In this document: one piece after another, positions 1-8,855 of the stretch
Layout of the letters: every line of letters begins with the position of its first letter
Numbering within the stretch: the first letter of the stretch is position 1
DNA from: Oscillospiraceae bacterium
Lineage (GTDB): Bacteria; Bacillota; Clostridia; Oscillospirales; CAG-272
Direction: 5' to 3'
NCBI GenBank assembly: GCA_015064445.1
Contig: SVSE01000001.1
Span: 213,789-277,788 of the forward strand
DNA: 64,000 bases
Program-made: the position numbers and the translations under genes
The notes under the pieces: generated by a model
Databases searched by the model: none
Seen by the model: the letters and a program-made list of their open reading frames with translations, nothing else
What the model was told of the DNA's origin: nothing

Positions 1-319
1 CTGTATAATCACCAAAAAATCCCCTTGTGATAGCACCACAAACATAGCTCTCCTCGATAATATCATCAATGCTATCAAGAGAAAAGAGCTCCTTGGGATA
101 TTTTGGACATATTCTTAATTTATTAAGGCTATAAGCTACCTTTATTTCCTCTTCAAGCGCCAAAAGCATATCGGTACGCACAACATCGCTAAATGACGCA
201 TCGATTTGCATTATTCGCTTTTCCTTGTCTACTCTTGTAGCTATAACCTCAGCATCCGTCATAATGGAATAAAATCTATTAGACGGGCTATACCTGGGGA
301 ATCGTTCAATTAAATTCAT
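1..319 (-). CDS. polC: DNA polymerase III alpha subunit, PolC type (N-terminal fragment)
   Basis: Only the first 106 codons are present; the gene runs off the left edge. PolC is the replicative DNA polymerase of low-GC Gram-positive bacteria. The translated start (MNLIERFPRYS) and the later stretch RICPKYPKELF followed by ITRGFFGDYT resemble the PolC N-terminal domain, which precedes the OB-fold and exonuclease. An AAGGA ribosome site six bases before the ATG overlaps the ispG stop codon, and the gap to ispG is nine bases, so the two are cotranscribed. The rseP-ispG-polC order is common in Clostridia and supports the call. The catalytic domains cannot be seen here. Confidence 0.8.
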   Translation of the reverse strand, partial: MNLIERFPRYSPSNRFYSIMTDAEVIATRVDKEKRIMQIDASFSDVVRTDMLLALEEEIKVAYSLNKLRICPKYPKELFSLDSIDDIIEESYVCGAITRGFFGDYT

Positions 320-328
320 TTCTATTCC

Positions 329-1417
329 TTATTTTTTATCTATAAAGGTCTTAATCTCCTCAACAAGCACTGAAATAATGCTGTCCTCGGGGATTTTTCT
401 TATAATTTCTCCATTTTTAAAAAGTACTGCCTCTCCGTTTCCACCAGCAATACCTAAATCACATTCTCTTGCCTCGCCAGGACCATTTACAACGCATCCC
501 ATAAGCGCTACCTTAATGGTCTTGCCCTTTGTATCAATGCCCCTTGTAGCCTCTTTAAAAGCCTTTGAAAGAGATATAAGATCGATTTTTGTTCTTCCAC
601 AGGTAGGACAAGATACGATTTTAATAGCCCCACCTCTATTAAATCCAAGAGATGTAAGCAATTCCTTGCCTGCGTATATTTCCTTTACAGGATCTGCTGT
701 AAGGGAAACTCTTATTGTATCTCCTATTCCATCGCAAAGAAGTGAGCCGATACCTGCAGAGCTTTTTACAAGTCCGCTATAATCATCTCCTGCCTCAGTT
801 ACGCCCAAATGAATAGGATAATTACAGGATTTTGCAATAATTCTATTAGCTAAAATCATATTTCTTACATCTGACGACTTTACCGAGATAACAATATCAT
901 CAAATGCAAATTTTTCAAGCAGTGATGCGTGATAAAATGCGCTTTCTGCCAGTGCCTCTGGAGTTGGTGCACTATATTTTTGCAAAATGTGCTTTTCAAG
1001 AGAGCCACCATTTACGCCTATACGAATTGGAATACCCTCGCCCTTACAAGCGCTTGCAACATCCTTGATTTTCCACTCTTCTCCTATGTTTCCTGGATTT
1101 ATTCTTATTTTATCTACTCCCATTTTTACACATTCGAGAGCGATTTTATAGTCAAAATGGATATCAGCAACAACAGGTATCGTAATACCTGCCTTTTTTA
1201 TTTCCTTAATCGCCTGTGCGCTTTCAACAGTTGGGACAGTAATTCTTACTATATCACAGCCTGCCTCTTGAAGAGCCTTGATTTGAGCGATTGTAGCATT
1301 AAAATCAAGAGTGTCGGTATTAGTCATAGACTGAATTAAAATATCAGAGCTACCACCGATTGTCAAATCCTTGATTTTAACCTCTTTTGTGTTGCGTCTT
1401 ATCTCGTTATAACTCAT
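329..1417 (-). CDS. ispG: (E)-4-hydroxy-3-methylbut-2-enyl-diphosphate synthase
   Basis: IspG (GcpE) converts methylerythritol cyclodiphosphate to HMBPP, the penultimate step of the MEP isoprenoid pathway, using a [4Fe-4S] cluster and outside electrons. The 362-residue protein has the TIM-barrel N-terminal half with the VADIHFDYKIAL stretch, and the C-terminal cluster domain with CPTC at residues 270-273, MGCVVNGPGE with Cys308, and Glu315, the expected ligands. It sits eight bases from rseP and close to dxr, another MEP-pathway gene, in one minus-strand operon. Length and motifs are complete. Confidence 0.96.
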   Translation of the reverse strand: MSYNEIRRNTKEVKIKDLTIGGSSDILIQSMTNTDTLDFNATIAQIKALQEAGCDIVRITVPTVESAQAIKEIKKAGITIPVVADIHFDYKIALECVKMGVDKIRINPGNIGEEWKIKDVASACKGEGIPIRIGVNGGSLEKHILQKYSAPTPEALAESAFYHASLLEKFAFDDIVISVKSSDVRNMILANRIIAKSCNYPIHLGVTEAGDDYSGLVKSSAGIGSLLCDGIGDTIRVSLTADPVKEIYAGKELLTSLGFNRGGAIKIVSCPTCGRTKIDLISLSKAFKEATRGIDTKGKTIKVALMGCVVNGPGEARECDLGIAGGNGEAVLFKNGEIIRKIPEDSIISVLVEEIKTFIDKK

Positions 1418-1425
1418 TTTTTCCT

Positions 1426-2454
1426 CTATTTGAAAAGATAAATAATGTCCTTTGCAGAAACTAAAAGTGCAATTAGCATCAAAACAGCAAAGCCTGCGCC
1501 CTTTATTGCTCCCTCAACTCTTGGTGGAAGCTTTTTCTTCGTAATCATCTCTACCAAAAGCAAAAGAAGTGATCCACCGTCTAATGCGGGGATTGGTAAA
1601 AGATTGAATACACCTAAATTCATTGCTATAACTGCAATCATATAAAATAGCGAATATGGACCTGTTTTTGCAGCATCTGTAATAGCACCAGTTACTCCAA
1701 TAGGCCCAGAAACCTGTTCTACTCCATATCTACCACTTATAAGGTCAAAAAGTGACTCCCAAATCATCTTAACAGTAGATTTACAAGTGAAAAATGCATT
1801 TTTTACAACTGTAGAAAATGTTTTGTTCTCTGGTAAAACACTAAAATCAGGAGCTCCAAAAACAATGCCCTGAGATGTTACCTGTGGGAATTGAACGTCA
1901 TAAAAAACTATCTTCTCAGAGCCACGCTTAACAGTTATAGAAACGGGCTTATATCCATTTCTCATAATTTCATAGCCAAGCTCACTTGAGGTGTGGACCC
2001 TTGAAGAGTTAATTTTTATGATTTCATCGCCTATTTGTAATCCTGCCTGCTCTGTTTTTGCGCCCTCTGCAAAGCGACTTACGGTTGTAGAGCCAAATTC
2101 AGAGTGCGTTGTCATAAGAATTGTAATAATTATTATTCCAACTATCAAATTCATAACTGCGCCAGCTATAACTATTATAAATCTCTGCCAAGCAGGCTTT
2201 TTGTTGAAGGCATTAGGATTATCACTTTCCTCTTCCTCGCCTACCATAGCAACAAATCCGCCTATAGGAAAGGCTCTAAGAGAGTAATCTACTCCGTCCT
2301 TGCCCTTTTTTGAAAAGATTTTAGGGCCCATTCCGATAGAAAACTCGGTTATAGCAACACCAAATTTTTTAGCGAACAAGAAGTGCCCTAATTCGTGAAT
2401 GAATATCAGAAAGCCAAATGTAAAAATAGCTATCAGGATATACAAAACTACCAT
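1426..2454 (-). CDS. rseP: RseP/RasP-type site-2 membrane metalloprotease
   Basis: An intramembrane zinc protease that cleaves anti-sigma factors and leftover signal peptides within the membrane. The first membrane helix carries HELGH (His20, Glu21, His24); a second conserved motif NLLPIPALDGG lies near residue 285, and a PDZ domain covers roughly residues 125-200. Four membrane segments are evident. At 342 residues it has the single-PDZ size usual in Firmicutes (RasP/YluC). It lies between dxr and ispG, the order seen in many Clostridia and Bacilli, and is probably translated from the same message. Confidence 0.95.
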   Translation of the reverse strand: MVVLYILIAIFTFGFLIFIHELGHFLFAKKFGVAITEFSIGMGPKIFSKKGKDGVDYSLRAFPIGGFVAMVGEEEESDNPNAFNKKPAWQRFIIVIAGAVMNLIVGIIIITILMTTHSEFGSTTVSRFAEGAKTEQAGLQIGDEIIKINSSRVHTSSELGYEIMRNGYKPVSITVKRGSEKIVFYDVQFPQVTSQGIVFGAPDFSVLPENKTFSTVVKNAFFTCKSTVKMIWESLFDLISGRYGVEQVSGPIGVTGAITDAAKTGPYSLFYMIAVIAMNLGVFNLLPIPALDGGSLLLLLVEMITKKKLPPRVEGAIKGAGFAVLMLIALLVSAKDIIYLFK

Positions 2455-2467
2455 TTTTTACCTCGTT

Positions 2468-3637
2468 TTAATATTTATACGAAGCTGATATATACTCTTT
2501 TGTCTTAATTCTCGCTTCCCTGTCAGCATTTCTTATATCATCAAGAGTTGGATCTTTAATGTTATTGAAATTGCGAACCATATGAGAAACTGTATCAAAA
2601 ATGTCAGTAAACTTGATTTTTCCCTTTAAAAACGCATCTACTGCAATCTCATCAGAGGCATTTAATACCGCAGGAATTACTCCGTCCTCGTTAACAGCAT
2701 AATAAGCAAGAGAAAGAAGTGAAAATGTATCAAAATCAGGCTCTTCAAAGGTTAGAGTTGCTAATTTGGCAAAATCAAGCGAGCTCGAAAGAGGCTCTTG
2801 CCTTTGAGGATATGTAATTGCGTATTGAATACAGGTCCTCATATCAGGAGTGCCCATTTGAGCTATAACACTATTATCAATATATTCGACTGCTGAGTGC
2901 ATTATACTTTGAGGATGAACAACAACCTGCACTTGCTCTGGCTTTACATCAAAAAGCCTTACTGCCTCGATTACCTCAAAGCCCTTGTTCATAAGAGACG
3001 CGCTATCTACGGTTATTTTAGGCCCCATTTTCCATGTTGGATGCTTTAGGGCGTCCTCTGCTGTAAGCCCCACAAGCTCACCTCTTTTTTTGCCTCTAAA
3101 TGGTCCGCCAGATGATGTAAGAATAATTTTCTTTATCTTATTACCATTTGCACCTTGAAGGCATTGAAAAATAGCACTGTGCTCGCTATCAACTGGGACA
3201 AGCTGAGAATTGCTCTTCTTGATTTCATCGAAAAGGAATTTATGTGCAACAACTATTGCCTCCTTATTGGACATAGCAATTCTTTTTCCACTCTTAGCAA
3301 GAGCAATTGCAGGATAAAGACCTGCAAAGCCAGAGATAGCATTAACTGCGACCTCTGCATCACACTCGCAAATAGCATCTAAAAGGCTATTTTCTCCAGA
3401 ATAAATGCGTATATCGGTATCGAACAAGCGTAACTTAAGCTCTTTTGCGCTATTTTCGTTCGAAACAACGCACATTTTTGGCTTCAAGAGTCTTGCTTGA
3501 CGCTCTAACTCATCTATATTAGAATTTGCGCTTAAAAGCTCTACCTTGGCGCCTATATTTTGAGCAACCTCTACGCTCTGCTTTCCAACAGAGCCGGTCG
3601 AGCCTAAAATTGCGATTTTTTTAATAGTATTTTCCAT
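2468..3637 (-). CDS. dxr: 1-deoxy-D-xylulose 5-phosphate reductoisomerase
   Basis: Dxr rearranges and reduces DXP to MEP with NADPH and a divalent metal, the committed step of the MEP pathway. The Rossmann motif GSTGSVGKQS is at residues 12-21, the metal and substrate motif PVDSEHSAIFQ near residue 150, and SSGGPFRG near residue 175. The 389-residue length is normal. The start lies two bases from the cdsA stop and is preceded by a weak ribosome site inside cdsA, which suggests translational coupling. With ispG in the same operon, two of the seven MEP-pathway enzymes are made together. Confidence 0.96.
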   Translation of the reverse strand: MENTIKKIAILGSTGSVGKQSVEVAQNIGAKVELLSANSNIDELERQARLLKPKMCVVSNENSAKELKLRLFDTDIRIYSGENSLLDAICECDAEVAVNAISGFAGLYPAIALAKSGKRIAMSNKEAIVVAHKFLFDEIKKSNSQLVPVDSEHSAIFQCLQGANGNKIKKIILTSSGGPFRGKKRGELVGLTAEDALKHPTWKMGPKITVDSASLMNKGFEVIEAVRLFDVKPEQVQVVVHPQSIMHSAVEYIDNSVIAQMGTPDMRTCIQYAITYPQRQEPLSSSLDFAKLATLTFEEPDFDTFSLLSLAYYAVNEDGVIPAVLNASDEIAVDAFLKGKIKFTDIFDTVSHMVRNFNNIKDPTLDDIRNADREARIKTKEYISASYKY

Positions 3638-3639
3638 AA

Positions 3640-4467
3640 TTAAAACATTCCAGCAACTGTAAATACAATATAAGTAACAGGTGCAACAAGCATTACGCTA
3701 TCAAAACGGTCAATTACTCCACCATGGCCTGGGAAAAGTCTTCCGTAATCCTTAATGTCATACTGTCTTTTGATTGCAGATGCAATGAGATCTCCTATTT
3801 GAGAAATAATTGATGCAAAGAATCCCAAAATTATAAGTGTCACATATGAAAGATGAACCTTATCGCCCCAGAATTTATTTACAATGAAGCAATAAAGCGC
3901 AAATGCACCTATTGTGAAAATAATTCCACCGATTGAGCCCTCTATTGTCTTTTTAGGACTAATGTCTGGAATAAGCTTGTGCTTGCCAAGGAATCTTCCT
4001 GTAAAATAAGCAAAGGTATCGCATACCCAAGCACCAAGAAATACAAGCAAATAGATATATTTTCCAGCTGACATATATCTTACGCACAAAATTGATGAGA
4101 AGCATCCAACAACATACACAAAAAGTGCATAAAGTGTGGTTACATCAGAGATTTTTTCTTTATTTTTACCAAACATAACATATGCAAAGCTATAAATAAG
4201 CATAAAAAATATGGAAATCATAGCAAGCATAAAGAAATGTGATTGCTTTAAAAGATAAAATCTTGACATTGGAATAAGTCCCGCCAAAATATACATAGGG
4301 ATTACCAAAACCCATTTTTTGTGCTGTCCTACGCACTTTGCAACCTCATAAACACCGATTACTGAAAGGGCTGAAATTGCTATTGGGAATACAATATAAT
4401 CCGAAAAGATGCAAATAGGTATGAAAATCGCTATTGCAACTATTGCAGTTATAATTCTCTTTAACAT
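3640..4467 (-). CDS. cdsA: Phosphatidate cytidylyltransferase
   Basis: CdsA makes CDP-diacylglycerol from phosphatidate and CTP, the branch point for membrane phospholipids. The protein is almost wholly hydrophobic, with about seven or eight membrane helices. The C-terminal family signature is present: SPKKTIEGSIGG around residue 168, then DYGRLFPGHGGVIDRFDS around residue 240, which includes the conserved Asp residues. It lies between uppS and dxr, the conserved uppS-cdsA-dxr order of Firmicutes. Confidence 0.95.
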   Translation of the reverse strand: MLKRIITAIVAIAIFIPICIFSDYIVFPIAISALSVIGVYEVAKCVGQHKKWVLVIPMYILAGLIPMSRFYLLKQSHFFMLAMISIFFMLIYSFAYVMFGKNKEKISDVTTLYALFVYVVGCFSSILCVRYMSAGKYIYLLVFLGAWVCDTFAYFTGRFLGKHKLIPDISPKKTIEGSIGGIIFTIGAFALYCFIVNKFWGDKVHLSYVTLIILGFFASIISQIGDLIASAIKRQYDIKDYGRLFPGHGGVIDRFDSVMLVAPVTYIVFTVAGMF

Positions 4468-4476
4468 AGTCTCTCC

Positions 4477-5184
4477 TTATATCCCACCGAAGTTTCTTTT
4501 TCTCTTATAAAAGCTCTTTACTGCCTTATGAAGCTCCCTTTCATCAAAATCGGGCCACAAAACATCTGTAAAGTAGAATTCAGAATACGCACATTGCCAC
4601 AAAAGGAAGTTTGATATTCTACATTCGTTTGCAGTTCTTACTATAAGATCTGGATCCTTTGAATCTCTTGTATAGAGATGCTCAGATATATCATTTTCTG
4701 TAATTGAAGTCTTACCAAGTGAAGCGAGCTCATTAAATGCGGTTACAAGCTCTGCACGACCACCATAATTAAAAGCAATGTTAAGAGTGTATTCTCTATC
4801 AACTGACTCGCGCTCTAATTTTTCCATTCTAATACGAAGATCCTCGTTCAAAACGGATTTGTCGCCTAAAAATACATATCTTGTGCCCTTTTCGTCCTCG
4901 GCGCGATCAATATAATTACTTAAAAGCTCCATTATCGCATCAATTTCTTCCTTTGGACGCTTCCAGTTCTCAGTAGAAAATGCATATACTGTAACTGTCT
5001 TAATACCGATTTTGGAGCATTCTCTTACGATTTTTTCAAAAGCAATAGCTCCTTGTCTATGCCCCATCCTTCTCGGCAAGGCACGAGCCTTAGCCCATCT
5101 GCCATTACCATCCATTATAAAAGCGATATGCGACAAGGACTCGTCTACACGAAGCTCCTCTTTTTTCTTGTTTTTAAAAAGCAT
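4477..5184 (-). CDS. uppS: Isoprenyl transferase (undecaprenyl diphosphate synthase)
   Basis: UppS condenses IPP units onto farnesyl diphosphate to make the C55 carrier lipid for peptidoglycan and wall polymers. The cis-prenyltransferase signature FIMDGNGRWAKAR begins at residue 22, with catalytic Asp25; the FNYGGRAEL and DLIVRTANECRISNFLLWQ motifs follow. The second has the Arg residues that bind the diphosphate. Its length of 235 residues is normal. A hairpin terminator sits between it and frr upstream, so its expression may be attenuated. Confidence 0.95.
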   Translation of the reverse strand: MLFKNKKKEELRVDESLSHIAFIMDGNGRWAKARALPRRMGHRQGAIAFEKIVRECSKIGIKTVTVYAFSTENWKRPKEEIDAIMELLSNYIDRAEDEKGTRYVFLGDKSVLNEDLRIRMEKLERESVDREYTLNIAFNYGGRAELVTAFNELASLGKTSITENDISEHLYTRDSKDPDLIVRTANECRISNFLLWQCAYSEFYFTDVLWPDFDERELHKAVKSFYKRKRNFGGI

Positions 5185-5202
5185 ATTATCACCATAGCGA
5201 AT

Positions 5203-5228
5203 AAAAGACCACGGAAAGTGGTCTTTTT
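5203..5228 (-). terminator. Intrinsic terminator/attenuator between frr and uppS
   Basis: A ten-base stem (AAAAGACCAC/GTGGTCTTTT) with loop GGAAA. On the minus strand it follows the frr stop codon directly and ends in a short T run. No clear promoter is seen between it and uppS, so it probably tunes read-through into uppS-cdsA-dxr-rseP-ispG-polC. Confidence 0.75.
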
Positions 5229-5231
5229 CGA

Positions 5232-5786
5232 TTATATTTCCATAATTTCTTTTTCTTTTGAAGCAGTAATTACATCGATTTCCTTGATGTACTTATCTGT
5301 AAGATCCTGAACTGACTTTTCGGAGGCCTTTTGCTCATCCTCTGTCATTTCATTATTCTTTTTCATATCCTTAGCTGCATCAATCGCATCACGACGAATG
5401 TTTCTGATAGCAACCTTTGCATCCTCGCCAAGCTTTGAAACCTGCTTCTTAAGCTCTTTTCTGCGATCCTCAGTAAGCTGTGGGAACGAAAGTCTTATAA
5501 CCTTACCGTCATTTGCAGGTGTAATTCCGATATCAGAAGCCAAAATAGCCTTTTCAATACCTTTAAGAGTTGTAGAATCCCAAGGCTGAATAACGATTGT
5601 TCTTGCATCTGGACAAGAAACTGAACCGATTTGGTTAACAGGTGTAGGTGTTCCGTAATAATCAACCATTACTCTTGAAAGAATGTTAGGATTTGCTCTG
5701 CCTGCACGAACTGTATCAAGCTCGTTCTTATAAGCCTCAATAGACTTTTGCATTTTTGCTTCAAACTGTTTAGTGTCGAGTTTCAT
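5232..5786 (-). CDS. frr: Ribosome recycling factor
   Basis: RRF splits post-termination ribosomes together with EF-G. The 184-residue protein has the usual length and conserved stretches: the N-terminal helix ending ELDTVRAGRANP, the domain II segment VDYYGTPTPVNQ, and the C-terminal helix beginning LTEDRRKEL. It follows pyrH by two bases, the near-universal pyrH-frr pairing. Confidence 0.97.
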   Translation of the reverse strand: MKLDTKQFEAKMQKSIEAYKNELDTVRAGRANPNILSRVMVDYYGTPTPVNQIGSVSCPDARTIVIQPWDSTTLKGIEKAILASDIGITPANDGKVIRLSFPQLTEDRRKELKKQVSKLGEDAKVAIRNIRRDAIDAAKDMKKNNEMTEDEQKASEKSVQDLTDKYIKEIDVITASKEKEIMEI

Positions 5787-5788
5787 AA

Positions 5789-6508
5789 TTATTCTCCTTT
5801 TACTACGGTGCCCATTTTTGCACCCATTATTACATTGTAGATATTTTCTGATTTATCAAGACCGAAAACATGGATTGGAAGATTGTTTTCCATTGCAAAC
5901 GATGTCGCTGTTGAATCCATAGCAGCAAGACCTCTCGCAAGAATCTCCTTATAAGTAATTTCTGAAATTTTTTGAGCGCTTGGATCCTTTCTTGGATCTG
6001 CAGTATAAATAGCGTCGATATTTTTAGCCATAAGAACTATATCAGCACCGATTTCCTTCGCCCTAACAACTGCTGCTGTGTCAGTTGATACACAAGGAAT
6101 TCCAAGTCCAGCACCGAAGATAACAACCTTACCAGAATCTAATGCTTGAATTGCTTTATCCCTCACAAATGGCTCCGCAAACGCCTTCATTTCAACAGCT
6201 GTCATAACAACAGCATCAACTCCACATCTAATAAGAGTTTCTTGAACAGCAACTGCGTTTATACAGGTGGCAATCATTCCCATATGGTCAGCCTTAATTC
6301 TGTCCATATCTCCACCACTTCTTCCACGCCAAATGTTACCTGCGCCAACGATGATTCCGATTTGAACTCCCTCATTTATGCATTTTTTGATAACTGAAGC
6401 AATTTCCTCGATGTAATTAAAGTTTAAAATTCCGTCCTTGCCGGCAGAAATAGCCTCTCCCGAGAGTTTAAGCAAGACTCTTTTGTAAACTGGCTTTTCG
6501 TTTTTCAC
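5789..6508 (-). CDS. pyrH: UMP kinase
   Basis: PyrH phosphorylates UMP to UDP in pyrimidine nucleotide synthesis. It belongs to the amino-acid-kinase fold: KLSGEAISAG near the N-terminus, GAGNIWRGRSGG, then TDTAAVVRAKEIGAD and the C-terminal nucleotide-binding part. The start is GTG, chosen because an AGGAG ribosome site lies seven bases upstream and the sequence aligns with the family from there. It has its own promoter behind the tsf terminator. Confidence 0.96.
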   Translation of the reverse strand: MKNEKPVYKRVLLKLSGEAISAGKDGILNFNYIEEIASVIKKCINEGVQIGIIVGAGNIWRGRSGGDMDRIKADHMGMIATCINAVAVQETLIRCGVDAVVMTAVEMKAFAEPFVRDKAIQALDSGKVVIFGAGLGIPCVSTDTAAVVRAKEIGADIVLMAKNIDAIYTADPRKDPSAQKISEITYKEILARGLAAMDSTATSFAMENNLPIHVFGLDKSENIYNVIMGAKMGTVVKGE

Positions 6509-6544
6509 GAGCGTACTCCTATTTCATAAATACTTATTATATTA

Positions 6545-6573
6545 ATAATACTATATATTTTTGATTTTGTAAA
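6545..6573 (-). promoter_or_regulatory. SigA-type promoter for pyrH-frr
   Basis: On the minus strand TTTACA (6568-6573) and TATTAT (6545-6550) are separated by 17 bases, about 40 bases before the pyrH GTG and just past the tsf terminator. Confidence 0.6.
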
Positions 6574-6603
6574 TAGCAATATTGAAAATTTTTTCTTATA
6601 TTT

Positions 6604-6634
6604 ACAAAAAACCGACAGTTTCCTGTCGGTTTTG
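6604..6634 (-). terminator. Terminator of rpsB-tsf
   Basis: Eleven-base stem AAAACCGACAG/CTGTCGGTTTT with loop TTTC, nine bases after the tsf stop codon, followed by a T tract on the minus strand. Confidence 0.9.
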
Positions 6635-6642
6635 AGTTGTTT

Positions 6643-7575
6643 TTATTTACCGTTAACCATCTTTTCGATTTCAGCAGCAAAGTCCTCTTCCTTCTTCTGA
6701 AGACCTTCGCCTCTTTCGAACATACAAAAATCAACGATTTCGATGTTTCCGCCAAGCTCCTTAGCAGTAGCCTTAACATATTCGCCAACTGAAAGCTTGT
6801 CGTCCTTTACATATGGCTGTTCAACCAAGCAGCTTCTCTCATAGAACTTGCCGATCTTACCAAAAATCATCTTTTCAAGGATATTTTCAGGCTTGTTAGC
6901 ATTCTTTGGATCGTTCTTAAGCTGAGCCAAGATGATTTCCTTCTCCTCAGCCAAAACATCAGCTGGAACTGATTCTCTGTTGAGATAAGGAACAGGCATG
7001 CCTGCAACCTGAAGAGCGATATTCTTTGAGAATTCTGCAAATGCATCTGTATCAGCAATAGCATCATCAGCGTTAAACTTAACAATAACACCTGTAGTGC
7101 CCTTGCCGTGAATGTAAGAAGACAATACACCGTCAACGATTACGAAACGACGAATGTTCATGTTCTCACCGATGGTTTGAACCATTTCAATACGCTTCTC
7201 TTCAACAGTCATATTATCGTTATATGCCTTTGTAAGAAGCTCTTCAACTGTAGCAGGTCTATACTTAAGTATAGCCTTGAGGATTCCCTGAACGAATTCA
7301 AGGAACAAAGCGTTCTTTGCAACGAAGTCTGTTTCAGCGTTAACCTCGATCATTGCAGCGCTTCTCTTGTCATCAGCAACAAGGATATCAACAACACCCT
7401 CAGATGCAATACGAGATGCCTTCTTTGCTGCAACTGCGAGACCCTTCTCACGAAGAACCTTTACTGCTTCATCAAAATTACCGTCTGTTTCAGTAAGTGC
7501 CTTCTTGCACTCCATCATACCACAACCGGTCTTAGTTCTAAGGTCTTGAACCATTTTTGCTGTAATAGCTGCCAT
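6643..7575 (-). CDS. tsf: Translation elongation factor Ts
   Basis: EF-Ts is the nucleotide exchange factor of EF-Tu. The N-terminal UBA-like domain and signature (LRTKTGCGMMECKKAL) are present, followed by the core TDFVAKN stretch and a dimerisation region. At 310 residues it is a normal bacterial length. It lies 29 bases after rpsB, with which it shares a promoter and leader, and ends at a strong terminator. Confidence 0.97.
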   Translation of the reverse strand: MAAITAKMVQDLRTKTGCGMMECKKALTETDGNFDEAVKVLREKGLAVAAKKASRIASEGVVDILVADDKRSAAMIEVNAETDFVAKNALFLEFVQGILKAILKYRPATVEELLTKAYNDNMTVEEKRIEMVQTIGENMNIRRFVIVDGVLSSYIHGKGTTGVIVKFNADDAIADTDAFAEFSKNIALQVAGMPVPYLNRESVPADVLAEEKEIILAQLKNDPKNANKPENILEKMIFGKIGKFYERSCLVEQPYVKDDKLSVGEYVKATAKELGGNIEIVDFCMFERGEGLQKKEEDFAAEIEKMVNGK

Positions 7576-7604
7576 TTTTATTTCCTCCGTGTTCTAAATC
7601 TAAA

Positions 7605-8342
7605 TTATTCAGCGTCTACTGCCTCAGCTTCAGCCTCTGCCTCAGCCTCAACAGGAGTTTCACCCTGCTTGCCCTCGATTACTGCATCAGCGATAGCAGC
7701 AGCGATAAGCTTGATTGCACGGATAGCGTCATCGTTACCAGGAATGATGTAATCTGCATCGTCAGGATCACAGTTAGTGTCAACGATAGCGATTACAGGA
7801 ATACCGAGTCTCTTTGCTTCGAGAACTGCGTTGTGCTCCTTCTTTGTATCTACGATAAAGATAGCAGATGGGAGCTCTGTCATTGTCTTGATACCACCAA
7901 GGTTCTTTTCAAGGTCTGCCATTTCCTTTGTGAGACCTGCAACCTCTTTCTTTGGAAGAAGATCGAATGTTCCGTCCTCCTTCATCTTTTCGAGCTGTTC
8001 AAGACGAGCGATGCTCTTCTTAATTGTTTTGAAGTTTGTGAGCATTCCGCCGAGCCAACGAACGTTTACATAGTACATACCGCAACGCTGTGCTTCCTCA
8101 CGGATAGCATCAGTAGCCTGCTTCTTTGTACCTACGAAAAGAATGCTACCACCTTCTGTTGAGATGTCACGAGCAAACATATACGCCTCTTCAAACTTCT
8201 TTGCAGTCTTCTGAAGGTCGATGATGTAGATGCCGTTTCTTTCTGTGAAGATGTACTCTGCCATCTTAGGGTTCCATCTTCTTGTGTGGTGTCCGAAGTG
8301 AACACCTGCTTCAAGCAATTGCTTAATTGAGATTACTGACAT
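7605..8342 (-). CDS. rpsB: 30S ribosomal protein S2
   Basis: S2 is a small-subunit protein. The start [19 protein letters not shown] and the [14 protein letters not shown] and [11 protein letters not shown] motifs are typical. The C-terminus ends in an acidic tail of alternating Glu-Ala units after the conserved core, longer than needed for the fold but common in Firmicutes. It is the first gene of the rpsB-tsf unit, behind a structured leader. Confidence 0.97.
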   Translation of the reverse strand: MSVISIKQLLEAGVHFGHHTRRWNPKMAEYIFTERNGIYIIDLQKTAKKFEEAYMFARDISTEGGSILFVGTKKQATDAIREEAQRCGMYYVNVRWLGGMLTNFKTIKKSIARLEQLEKMKEDGTFDLLPKKEVAGLTKEMADLEKNLGGIKTMTELPSAIFIVDTKKEHNAVLEAKRLGIPVIAIVDTNCDPDDADYIIPGNDDAIRAIKLIAAAIADAVIEGKQGETPVEAEAEAEAEAVDAE

Positions 8343-8349
8343 TTTAATG

Positions 8350-8465
8350 TCCTCCTTTGGTTATTTCCACCACAATCGCTTAACGCCACTACCGAATTCG
8401 GCACCGAGCAACGCATCAGAGCGGTTGTGTGTGTTATGTTTTCGTGTGTTTCTCACGCACACGCT
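8350..8465 (-). promoter_or_regulatory. Structured 5' leader of rpsB (candidate S2 autoregulatory RNA)
   Basis: Between promoter and rpsB the minus-strand RNA can form a first hairpin (CGTGTG/CACACG), then a long-range helix pairing CACAACCGCT with AGCGATTGTG just before the ribosome site. This helix encloses a small hairpin (UGCCG/CGGUA, loop AAUU). The leader is over 100 bases and GC-richer than its surroundings, as for ribosomal-protein leaders that bind the gene product. I read the pairing by eye; the assignment to a known leader family is not shown. Confidence 0.5.
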
Positions 8466-8474
8466 TTCGAATTA

Positions 8475-8515
8475 TATCATAATATAATCGGCTTTGCAAT
8501 ATTTTTTTGTTAGTT
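8475..8515 (-). promoter_or_regulatory. SigA-type promoter for rpsB-tsf
   Basis: On the minus strand TTGCAA is followed after 17 bases by TATAAT, preceding the structured rpsB leader. Coordinates cover the two hexamers approximately. Confidence 0.75.
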
Positions 8516-8563
8516 CACAAAAAGTTTACAATTTGTTTTTAGTTTATTAACTTTTGTTCCTTT

Positions 8564-8794
8564 TCAGTGGCAAAAATCCACTAAAATTGCGTCCTTCCCT
8601 ATTTTACAAATACTTGACCAAGGTATATCTAAACATTTACAAGACTTTAAAGTAAGAAAATTCTTTGCCTCGGTTACATAAATACAACAAATTTTCCCTG
8701 AACAAGTATCTATTTTAAGGTCGGTTATATAGCCTAAAACATCACCATTTCTTATATTTACTATTTCCTTTTCTACAAGTTCTGAAAGCTTCAT
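8564..8794 (-). CDS. YlmC/YmxH family PRC-barrel sporulation protein
   Basis: A 76-residue protein with the PRC-barrel pattern of the YlmC/YmxH family: MKLSELVEKEIVNI, a Gly-Asp turn, then beta strands ending in IPWSSICKIGKDAILVD. Members are widespread in spore formers and some are SigE-regulated, but their molecular role is unknown. It carries four Cys, unusual for the family core. An AGGAG site precedes the ATG. It lies downstream of the solute-binding-protein terminator, and I found no convincing promoter of its own. Confidence 0.8.
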   Translation of the reverse strand: MKLSELVEKEIVNIRNGDVLGYITDLKIDTCSGKICCIYVTEAKNFLTLKSCKCLDIPWSSICKIGKDAILVDFCH

Positions 8795-8823
8795 AAAATT
8801 CTCCTTTTATTAAATGATATGAA

Positions 8824-8852
8824 AAAGCCGAGGCTGTGTAGCCTCGGCTTTA
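8824..8852 (-). terminator. Terminator of the solute-binding protein gene
   Basis: Eleven-base GC-rich stem AAAGCCGAGGC/GCCTCGGCTTT with loop TGTGTA, directly after the stop codon, followed on the minus strand by a short A/T-rich run. Confidence 0.85.
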
Positions 8853-8855
8853 AAA

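Noticed and set aside
7108..7752. Long open frame on the plus strand across tsf and rpsB
   Set aside because: Lies wholly opposite two certain genes, has Cys/Leu-rich nonsense composition, no ribosome site and no domain.
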